Part shown: one piece after another, positions 33,956 to 44,900 of the stretch | How the letters are laid out: the number at the start of each line of letters is the position of its first letter | How positions within the stretch are numbered: the first letter of the stretch is position 1 | Assembly: GCA_905221605.1 (NCBI GenBank) | Contig: CAJNDS010000532.1 | Coordinates: 35,001-82,500 of the forward strand | From: Symbiodinium natans | Lineage: Eukaryota; Sar; Dinophyceae; Suessiales; Symbiodiniaceae | Length of the DNA stretch: 47,500 nt | Direction: 5' to 3' | The notes under the pieces: generated by a model | Databases searched by the model: none | What the model was told of the DNA's origin: nothing | Seen by the model: the letters and a program-made list of their open reading frames with translations, nothing else | Program-made: the position numbers and the translations under genes

Positions 33956-36900
33956 CTCTTGGCTTCGACGGCTTTTACTGCGACATGGCTTGGGTTTAGG
34001 GTTTAGGGTTTAGGGTTTAGGGTTTAGGGTTTAGGGTTTAGGGTTTAGGGTTTAGGGTTTAGGGTTCAGGGTTCTCAAAGTTCAGGGTTCAGGGTTCTCA
34101 AAGTTCAGGATTCAGGGTTCAGGGTTTAGGGTTTAGGGTCGAGCTGGAATAAGCAGCGTAGGTTACAACCAATTGCAAATGAGCTTTTCTCGTAACCCTA
34201 AACCCTAAACCCACATAGGACTTAAGGGGGCTTTCGTTTGAAGCCGAGCTTGGCCCAGAGGTCCCAGGCGGCTTTCAGCACTTCCGCCGCGACAGGCGCC
34301 AGGCGTTCGGCTGTTCGAAGCGGTTGTACAAAGGCCTCGGCAGCCGGAGCGAGTTGAGGGGCTTCGAGGCTCGGGGCATCGAGGTTTAGAGAGGGGAGGG
34401 GAGGGAGGGGAGGGAGGTTCAGGATTTTTGGGGCACATAAAATTGGAGCTTGCTTTGCGGGGGGCGGGGGGCCTTCGGGGTCCCTTAAAGGGGTTTAGGG
34501 TCTAGGGTGTAGGTTTCGGGCATAGGAACTCTTAAAGGTGTTAGTTAAGTTTAGAAAACTCTTCGCGAGGCTGTTCCCAGTTGTTTTTTTGGGGCGGGAT
34601 TTTGTATCACGTCTTTGAGAGCATTGGTGTTTTCGGGATTCGGGGTTTTCGGGTTCATTGGCTCAGATGTAGGACATCTCTCCGCACGGAGTTTTCGTGT
34701 ACAGCGAGCCTAGGGCTAGACATGGAAACCCCAAAACCCTAAACCCTAAAGTTCATAGGGTTTAGGGTTGAGGGTTGAGGGTTCAGGGGCCACGCCCCCA
34801 CTCCCAACCCCTCTCGCTGCTTTTCTAAGGTCAGGAACTCTACACCCTAAACCCTAAACCCTAAATCCTAAACCCTAAACCCTAGCACTACTTGGGTTAC
34901 TCATAAGTAGGTTCCAAGTACGGCTATATGCTTCCTTGCGGTTCCAAGTACGGCTATATGCTTCCTTGCGGTGAAAGTCCAAGTAGACCCGAAACCCTGT
35001 TCAGCTGAGAAGGCTGTGAGACCGTAAACGCCTAGACCCTAAACCCTAAACCCTCAAAGGTTTTAAGTTCTGGGCTTAGGGTTCAGGGCAAAATGGGACA
35101 CCCCCCCCCCCCACCCCCTAGAATTTTTGAGCAACCCCTACACCCTAAACCCTACACCCTACACCCTACACCCTAAACCCTAAACCCCAAACCCCAAACC
35201 CCAAACCCTAAATCCCAAACCCTAAACCCTAAACCTTGTTGCAGAGGGAGCCGCTCGATACGCTCGCGCATCTTCCTGCACAAGGAGACGGGCGTCCGCC
35301 GGATCCAACCGGATGCAACCGACGGGTCCCCACGAAAACGCCAAAGCCTTTACCCCTACACCCCTTGCAAGCAAGTAGGGGGGTTTGGGTGTTTAGAGGG
35401 TTCGAGGTTTAGAGGTTTAGAGGCTTAGAGGTTTAGAGGTTTAGAGGCTTGGAGGTTTAGAGGTTTAGAGGTTTAGAGGCGTTGAGGTTTGGAGGTTTAG
35501 AGGCTTATAGGTTCAGAGGTTTAGGGGAATTATCGGGTTTAGAGTTTAGGGCGCTTCGGATTTAGGGTGGTGCCTAGCGTACTGGTGATGAAGAAGGGAG
35601 TGGAGGAGAGTCACCAAATTTTCGGGACTAGAAAGATTTGCCGTATGAAGGTTTGCCCTAAACCCTGAACCCTAAACCCTATACCATAAACCCTGAACCC
35701 TAAACCCTAAACCCTAAACCCTAAACCCTAAACCCTAAACCCTAACCTTAAGGTTCAGGGGTAGAAGAAGAAGAAAGACCTTGAACCCCAAAACGACTCC
35801 AATGAGGAAAGCTAAACACCTTTAATCTATCTGAACCGTGAGCCTAAGCCCTGTGAACCCGAAACCCTCTGAACCCTAAACCCTAAACCCTAAACCCTAA
35901 ACCCTAAACCCTAAATCCCTGAATTTGCCCTTACAAGGAGGAATACTTTGTGTGGTTTTTGGGGGACGGGGACTCTTAAGCAAACAGTAGTAACCCTAAA
36001 CCCTAAACCCTAAGCCCTAAACCCTAAACCCTAAACCCTATACCCTAAACCCTAAACCCCTCCCGTGTCCTCTTGGACAGCTTCGTGGGGTCCGCCCTCT
36101 GGAAGAGGTTCGGCGCGAGTTCCGGCAGCCAGTGCGGCTCAATCTCGGCCGCAGGTCGCGTCGTTTCCGGTTTAGGGTTTAAGGTTTAGGGTTTAGGGTT
36201 TTGACCCCACTTTGGAGTAGACCCTGGAAGGTTGTACCTGTTTTGGGTTTTGGGATGCCTTCTGAAGGATACCTAACTATGACATCAGGGCCATATTCGG
36301 AGTATCTGAAGGGGAACCTTTAGGGGTACAACCTGAGGGGTACGAGACTTCATCCCTTGCTTGTAGGGCGGCTTAGGGCTTGGGGTTCACTAACCTCACC
36401 AGAAGGGTCCGTGTAATGACCCATGGCCCACAACAGAGTGGATTTCTTGATGGTCGTGAACTCGACGCTCCATACATGACCCGTGGTGAACTTGGCATGC
36501 AGAGTCATGGACATGAGGCCCAAAGCTGCATGGAACGCCTTTTTCAGGTCTTGTGAAGACACAGGTGCGGGGTTAACGTTCCCTCCGGTCACGAAAGATT
36601 CCCCTCCCTCCTCAATCGCACCACACAGCACCAGGCTTAGTGGGAAAACCAGAGCCAGCGGGAGCAGCCCAACTTCACTGAAGTGTGCGCAGACCGCCGC
36701 ATGCTGTTCACGCCTCCTAGCCGGTTGGATCCTCATCGTCGCAGCCACGTGGCAATAGTGATTTGTTGCGGCGTCTGTGCGGCACATGTGTAGCTCTAGC
36801 ATTTAGGGTTTTGGGTTTAAGCAGATATCTGCCTTTGCCTTCCATGGGCTGATTCAAGATATACACTGTAAAGCAGCCTACCGACAAAACAGAATAAAAA

Positions 36901-39900
36901 TCTAAACCTTAAAGCCGGAGCCCTCAAAGCTTCGGTTCTGGAAGGATGTGGCAGGGAACGTTGGGAAGCCTGGGCAGGCTTTAGGGGGGTGCGTTGGGGA
37001 GGAGATGGGAACATAGGGTTTCGGGATTTTAAAGTTTAGGTCCCTAAACCCTAAACCCTAAACCCTAAACCCTAAACCCTAAACCCTAAACCCTCAACCC
37101 TAAACCCTAAACTTTGCATTGATACGCCTGGCTGCCTTGGCAGCCAAGGGCCCCATCTACGCTCCGCCCTAAGGCCACATTCCTAGACTTGCAGGCCTTT
37201 GTCTTGCTCATGGGCTCCCCTACTACCCCCGTTTAGGGTTTAGGGTTTGGGGTTTAGGGTTTAGGGTTTAGGGTTTAGGGTTTAGGGTTTAGGGTTTGGG
37301 GTTTAGGGTTTAGGGTTTAGGGTTTAGGGTTTAGGGTTTAGGGTTTAGGGTTTAGGGTTTAGGGCTACTACCCCCCTCTATACTACCCCCACTAGGCTCC
37401 CCCCATAAAAAAAGGCTATTCAGGGACAACTACGCCTAATTAAGGTCATTTAAGGGGGAAGAGGGGGGCAGTAGGGAAATCATGGGTTGGTGAGGTTTCA
37501 CGGTGTTCCCCACTACTCCCTAGGCTCCCTAAGCTTTCTTAAGGTTCCCTAGGTACCTATTCCCCATGAACCCCTCCCTGAAGAACCCTATAAGTCTTGC
37601 CGATCGCCAACTGAGATTCGGAAGGGAGAGCCCGAAAACCCATAAATCCCTAAGTTCTCTAAACTGAATGTACCCAGTCCTAAACTCCCACCGAAAGACT
37701 GAGAAAACCTGGGAAACCCAACCAAACAAGACCTCAAATGCCCGTATCCTCAAAGCTCGTATAAGCCCTCAGCCTGACAGACAACAGGCGTTCCTGAAAG
37801 ACGGAGCTCCGCGACAAGGACTGGCGACGGCGCTCACAACGTATAGGTAAGGAATACAAGGAGAAACCCCTAGAAGGGACCCTGAATCTTATTCCCCTAT
37901 ACATCCCCTGTGTATGCCATCTGTAGTCCCTATATACCTACACAGCCCCCACTACCCTAAGTATCCTGATAAGTAGGGGTTCCCAGAACCCAGAAAGCCA
38001 GGAGCCAACACCCTCTAAACCATTCAACCTTAATCCCTAAACCCGCATAGAAAGCCTGAGCCCCCAAAACCCAGACCACTAGACCCTAAAACCATTAACC
38101 CCCTATATAACCCTAAACCTGAACCCTGAACCCTGAACCCTAAACCCTAAACCCTAAACCCTAAACCCTAAACCCTAAACCCTATAAACCCATAAACCCT
38201 AAACCCTAAAACCCCGAAACAGCGAGGGAAGCCTCGAAAAATCAGACCCCGGCTGTGGAGCACTCTCGAAGGTACTCCTTGCTGGTCAGGACCTTGAGCT
38301 GTTGAAGGTTTGAAGGTTTAAAGGTTTAGGGTTTAGGGTTTGGGGTTTAGGGTTTAGGGTTTAGGGTTTGAGGGTTTGAGGGTTTGAGGGTTTGAGGGTT
38401 TGAGGGTTTGAGGGTTTGAGGGTTTGAGGGTTTGAGGGTTTGAGGGTTTGAGGGTTTGAGGGTTTGAGGGTTTGAGGGGTTGAGGGTTTGAGGGTTTGAG
38501 GGTTTGAGGGTTTGAGGGTTTGAGGGTTTGAGGGTTTGAGGGTTTGAGGGTTTGAGGGTTTGAGGGTTTGAGGGTTTGAGGGTTTGAGGGTTTGAGGGTT
38601 TGAGGGTTTGAGGGTTTTGGGCATAGGGCTTGGGGTTGAGGGTTTGGGGACTAATCAGGGTTTAGGGTTTGCTCGCTTGTCCAGGAATCTACTGCGTGGA
38701 GCATCCGAAACCCTACAAACCCCAAAGGCCCTAAACCCTGTAAATCCTGCAAGGGGCCCTGCCCTAAAACCCTAACACCCTAAAAATGTAAACCCTCAAA
38801 CCCCCAAAAAACCTAAAACCCCTATAAAGCCCTAAAGCCCCCAAGCCCCTGCATTCGAATAGAGGGGGCCCGAAACCCTCAAACCCCATAAGCCCTAGCT
38901 CCCCCCAAAATTTAGGGTTTAGGGTTTAGGTTTATAGGTGTATAGGTTTATAGGTTTATAGGGTTTATAGGGTTTATAGGGTTTATAAGGTTTATAGGTT
39001 TATAGGGTTTATAGGGTTTATAGGGTTTATAGGGTTTATAGGGTTTATGGGGTTTATGGGGTTTATAGCGTTTATAGCGTTTATAGGGTTTATAGGGTTT
39101 ATAGGGTTTATAGGGTTTATAGGGTTTATAGGTTTATAGGTTTATAGGGCTTAGGGTTTAGGGTTTACGAGGTGAATATCGGGGGTTGTGCAAGCTGTTT
39201 TTGGGGTTCGATGAAGGTCTCGGAAAGGGTTAGGGTGCCTCCCGCGTTCATCGAGTTGCGCAACATGCTGGCTGGGCCCCTGATGTTTTCGCTTTCCAAT
39301 GAAGCCCGCAAGACCCAGAAGACATGCACCATCAAGGATCAAGACACGATTGGACCACATGCTGATATTGGGGACTTCGCGGTTGAGGGGTTTCCTAATC
39401 CCTAAACCCTAAACCCTAAACCCTAAACGCTAAACCCAAAACCCGAAACCCTAAACCCTAGACCCTAAACCCTAAACCTAAACCCTAAACACTAAACCCT
39501 AAACCCTAAACCCTAAACCCTAAACCCTAAACCCTATACCTTAACCGTGTGCTGCAGGGGCTTCAGGCTTTCGTGTTTGGGAAACTTGCTCGCAACAATC
39601 GACCAGTCTCGTAGTGGCCTTGGGAAGACCATAAGCGCTTAACCCTAAACCCTAACCCCTAAACCCTAAACCTGAGAGCAGTCTCGCTGAACAAGCTTTG
39701 CAAGTCTTCCCGGCACCGGCATCCAGCAGGCGTGCCATCTCGACATGGCCCGGATGATGCATGCACAGGAGCGGGTTTAGGGTTTAGGGTTTAGGGTTTG
39801 GGGTTTAGGGTTTAGGGTTTAGGGTTTAGGGTTTAGGGTTTAGGGTTTAGGGTTTAGGGTTTAGGGTTAGGTTTAGGGTTTAGGGTTTAGGGTTTAGGGT

Positions 39901-41838
39901 TTAGGGTTTAGGGTTTAGGGTTTAGGGTTTAGGGTTTAGGGTTTAGGGTTTAGGGTTTAGGGTTTAGGGTTTAGGGTTTAGGGTTTAGGGTTTAGGGTTT
40001 AGGGTTTAGGGTTTTGGGTTTAGGGTTTAGGGTTTTAGGTTTAGGGGTTTAGGGTTTAGGGTTTAGGGTTTAGGGTTTAGGGTTTAGGGTTTAGGGTTTA
40101 GGGTTTAGGGTTTAGGGTTTAGGGTTTAGGGTTTAGGCAAGTTCCTCTCGGCACTAGCATCCAGACGCAAGTGCACAATCTCGACATCGCCCTAGGCAGG
40201 TGCGTGCACGAGAGCAGTCTCGCCGGACCTGTCCTGCAATTTCTCGTCGGCACCAGACCCCTGCAGCAAACGTACAATCTCGACGTGGCCCTTGGCAAAT
40301 GCATGCGTGAGGGCGACGTCGCCGGACCTGTCCCGCAAGTTCTTGTCGGCACCAGCTTCCAGCAGCAAGCGCACAATCTCGACGTGGCCCGCGGAAGCTG
40401 CTGCCATGAGAGCGGTCTGGCCGGTTGGCCAGTCCTGCAAGTTCTCGGCAGCACCAGCGTCCAGCAGCAAGCGTACAATCTCAAGGTGACCCGCAGATGA
40501 TGCGAGCATGAGAGCGGTCGCGCCGGACCTGCTCTGCAAGTCCTTGTCTGCTCCAGCGTCCAGCAGCAAACGCGCAATCTCGACGTGGCCCTTGAAAGAT
40601 GCGCGCATGAGAGCGGTCGCGCCGGTTAGCCCGTCCTTCAAGTTCTTGTCGGCACCAGCGTCCAGCAGCAAACGCGCAACCTCGACATGGCCCTCGGAAG
40701 ATGCCAGGATGAGAGAGGTCTGGCCGTAAAAGTTCCACAAGTTCTTGTCGGCACCGGACCCCAGCAGCAAACGTACAATCTCTATGCGGCCAAGGGAAGA
40801 TGCGAGCCCCAGAGCCGTCCCGAACTCGCCCCGTAAGTTCTTGTTCACGCCAGCTGCCAGCAGAGCGCGGCCCACCTCTACATGGCCTGCGTCGACAGCA
40901 TACCTTACTGTTGGCTAGCAGGGAATAGGGGAGTTAGGGCCCTATATGACACCCTTTAAGGGATTCTATATAGGGCACCTCATTCCCCCATTCCCTACTA
41001 ACCCTAAACCCTAAACCCTAAACCCTAAACCCTAAACCCTAAACCCTAAACCCTAAACCAACAAGATGCTCAATAAACTCGCGCTCAGCCTGATGCCTCT
41101 GCTCCAGGCTGAGGCTAGAGAGCAGCACCAGAGTCAGGTCGACGGGCGCAACTAGCGAGTCATCATCCTCCAGGTTGGCCCCCCTTAAACCCTAAACCCT
41201 AAACCCTAAACCCTAAACCCTCTGAAAGATACTTCTTGAACATATTAGACCCTCCTGAACCCAAGAGGGCTTCATGTGCGAACTATCCCTGGAGCCGACC
41301 CAGTCCTCCAAGCAGCGACCATCCTGGAGGACCTGCTGAAGGCAGACTGGGAAGCCCTGCTGGCTTCGCAAGTGGCACTTCAAGGCCCTCACGTCCGCAG
41401 GCGCGCCGCCCGTAGCAGTAGACAGCTCTTGCCCGGAAACGCTCCAGACTCGGAGCATGGCCCCCTTACACCCCAAACCCTAAACCCTAAACCCCAAACC
41501 CCAAACCCTAAACCCTAAACCCTTACTATAGCATCCCTACTGCACTTGAAGGAAGACATGCCTCATGACGGAAGATTGGTTGCATCCTCATCCCCGTAAT
41601 CCGCCCCCTAAAGCCTAACTCCTACAGGGGTTTAGGGTTTAGGGCTTAGGGCTTAGGGTTGAGGCTTTAGGGTTTAGGGTTTAGGGTTTAGGGTTTTGGG
41701 TCCAGGAGCCCTGTGACCCCTAAAAGGCAAAACGGCTACTGTACCGAGACGCCCTGATGGTGGCTGAGTTTGTAAGACCTTGGGATGCTCCCCCCTTCCA
41801 GTCCTTAATAGGGATCATACTAGGGGGGGGGGGGGGGT

Positions 41839-41933
<95 letters not shown>

Positions 41934-44900
41934 GGTTTAGGGTTTAGGGTTTAGGGTTTAGGGTTTAGGGTTTAGGGTTTAGGGTTGGGGGTACTATGAT
42001 CCCTAAGGGGGAACATCGCACGTGTGATGTAATGTTGCACCCTCTTTAGGCCCCCCCCTCAAAAAAAAAGTCGAGGCTGGATTCGTCCTTGTTTACACAC
42101 TCCCGGGGGGGGTTTATATGATTTAATATGAAGGAGATGAAATAGAGCAGCGATGCCCAGCAGTTGATTTTAAAGGCAAGGCGCGCGGAATCTTCTGACG
42201 GCGTCTGGTCGACTTGACTTTAAACAGGGACCCGGTCTGCACCCCAAGCAGTCAGGGTGTCCTGAATAACCCAGCCAAACTGACGTTAATCAGGAGGCTC
42301 ATATTAGGGATGTAGCAGTTGATCTGTAGGGCGTCTGAGACGGGCGCTTCGGACTTAAAAACATTCATGTTTGGCCGACTCAGCTCGCAGCAATCATACC
42401 GTAGTGGCATCAAGCAAGAGCGCGGTCTCCCCGGACAAGCTACGCAAGTCTTCTCGGTACAAGGGCAGGTTCTTCTGCGCACCCGCATCTAGACATCGTA
42501 CGATTTTGACCCTAGGCAGATGCGTGCATGGAAGCAGCCTCGCCGGACCCGTCTTGCTAGTTCTTCTTCTCGGCACCAGCATCCAGCAGCAAGCGTGCGA
42601 TCTCGGCATGGCCCGCGGCAGTTGAGATTGTGATGCGGTCTCCCTCAAACCAGTTTGCAAATTCTTGTCGGCACCAGCTTCCAGCAGCAAACGCACAATC
42701 TCGACGTGGCCCTTGAAAGATGCGGCCATGAGAGCGGTCTGGCCGCTGAGCCGGTCCTGCAAGTTCTTGTCGGCACCAGCATCCAGCAGCATTCGTGCAA
42801 TCTCGACATGGCCCTTGACAGATGCGTACACGAGAGCTGTCTTGCCGGACCTGCTTCGTACGTCCTTGTCGGCTCCCGCGTCCAGCAGCAATCGCACAAT
42901 CTCGACGTGGCCACTGGAAGATGCGAGCACGAGAGCGGTCGCTCCGAACTCGTTCCGTACGTTCTTGTTCACGCCAGCCGCCAGCAGAGCGCGGCACACT
43001 TCCACATGGCCCGTGTCTGCGTCGACCGCATACTCAATAAACTCGCGTTCAGCCTGAGGCATCTGCTCCAGGCTGAGGCCAGATAGCAGCACCAGAGCCA
43101 GGTCGACGGGCGCAACTAATGCAGCATCATCCTCCGGGTTGGCCCCTCAAACCCTCTGAAAATTGTTCTTGAAAATATGACCCTCTGAAAACCCAATAAG
43201 GGAAAATGTGAAAGATATCCCAGTCCTGCAAGCAGCGACCATCCCGGAGGACCTGCTGAAGGCAGACTGGGAAGCCCTGCTGGCTTCGCAAGTGGCGCTT
43301 CAAGGCCCTCACGTCCGCAAGCGCGCCGCCCGTCAAAGTAGAGAGCTCTTGCCCGGAAACGCTCCAGACTCGGAGCATGACGTGGAAAGTGGCGTGGACT
43401 TGAGGGGCTTCCCTATAAGCAGCTAGGCGTGCCTGCTTGAAGCCAGTGTTGATTCTAACGGCCATACATAAAGTTCACAAACATGCCATATGGGACCCTA
43501 AACCCTAACCCCTAAAACCCTGAACCCCATAACCTAAACACTAAACCCTTAACCCGAAACCCTAAACCAGCGAAAAAGAACATGCCATGTGGGGAAGACA
43601 TCCTTCGTGACTACGGAGCCCATGGAATAACAAGCTTGGACATGGAAAATGAGGGAGCGAAATGAAGGAGCAAGAGCGAATGGGAAACGTGCCTTCCCTT
43701 TGAAGGACATTTAGGGTTTAGGGTTGAGGGCTTAGAGTTTAGGGTTTAGGGTTTATGACGGACGCTTAATTAGGGTCAAGTCTTACTTTAACGCTGAGCC
43801 CGGCCTCATAGAAACCCACTCAAGCCCCAAATCTAAAATCCTGAAACCTAAACCTTGAACCCTAAACCCTGAACCAAACCTTAAACCCTAAACCCCAAAA
43901 CGAAGGACTGGGGCTTAACGCTCAAGAGGGGATCAGGGTTTAGGGTTCAGGGTTTGGGGCTTGTGGTTTTTGAGTTCACGGGCCGGGTTTTTGGTTTTTT
44001 GGGTTTAGGGTTTAGGGTTCAGGGCTTGGGTGTATTTAGAATTTGGACTGTCGAGTTTGAAACTAGTGTCGGGGTAAATCTCTGCAGGCCCCCGGCCAGC
44101 TCATGGTACACGATCCACTCCGGATTCCGCTGGTACAGAGAGGATGCCGGGTGAATGTACACCTTGCCAGAGGGAGCAGCTGGAGTTTAGGGTTTAGGGT
44201 TTGTAGGGCTTAGGGTTGAGGGTTGAGGGTTGAGGGTTGAGGGTTTAGGGTTTGGGGTTTAGGGTTGAGGGTTTACGGTTTAGGCTGCAGGGTTCAGGGG
44301 CTTAGACACCTTGCCTGGTGCCAGGCCTTCTGACCCCCAAGCTGCAAGCCCGCGCTAGGTTTCGCAGGTTTAGGCCTTAGGGCTTCGACTCTGGGTTTAG
44401 GGTCTAGGGCTTGGGGTTTAGGGTTTAGGGTTTAGGGCTTAGGGTTTAGGGTTTAGGGTTTAGGGCTTAGGGTTTAGGGTTTAGGGTTTTTGGGGTTCGT
44501 ATACAAAAAAACGTGGGCATTCTCAAGTAGTAGGTTGAGAGTAGGAATCAGCTGCCAGGGCTTCGACTACTTCAGGCTTCGCCTTCAACCCAAAAATCAA
44601 CGAGGAACCAGGGCGGCTTCGGGTTTTGGGCTTAGGTCCCAAGCCCCAAAGCCCTAAGCTTCTTCATGCTTTCGACCCATGAATCCAGCACGCTAGCGTG
44701 AGTTCAACCTTGTTGGCTTCTGGCTTGGGGCTTGGGGCTTGAGGCTTGGGGCTTAGGGCTTGGGGCTTGGGGCTTAGGGCTTGGGGCTTGGGGCTTGGGG
44801 CCTCTGGTGCCCGGGGGTTTAGGCTTAGGTTGCCGGCATACGGTTCAGGACGCATAGACGCAAAGAGTAGAGGGGTTTGTGGGGGAGTTTGGGGCATAGG

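Larger units (their letters stand above)
39560..41458 (-). pseudogene. Ankyrin locus 2, split by telomere-like tracts
   Basis: The ubiquitin-like head starts at ATG 41458 (MLRVWSVSGQEL...GFPVCLQQVLQDGRCLEDW). The rest of the head and the start of the ankyrin region are at about 41053-41180 (NLEDDDSLVAPVDLTLVLLS... to REFIE). Ankyrin repeats resume at YAVDAGHVEV (about 40905) down to 40192, with 7-8 intact repeats. A TAG then interrupts, followed in frame by GDVEIVHLRLDASAERNL. A 360-bp TTTAGGG tract follows at once, and beyond it (about 39660-39775) a remnant of the same family continues, homologous to the end of locus 3; a second small CCCTAAA insertion is at 39641-39672. The N-terminal breaks could be spliced; the C-terminal ones look disruptive. 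Confidence 0.7.

Noticed and set aside
36062-36143. Plus-strand reading VLLDSFVGSALWKRFGASSG as an exon
   Set aside because: The minus strand gives IEPHWLPELAPNLFQRADPT, a clear DEAH-helicase match in phase with neighbours.
38361-38624. Repeat protein with a TLKPSNPQ unit
   Set aside because: Translation of the 8-bp TTTGAGGG array; no start context, splice support or non-repeat sequence.
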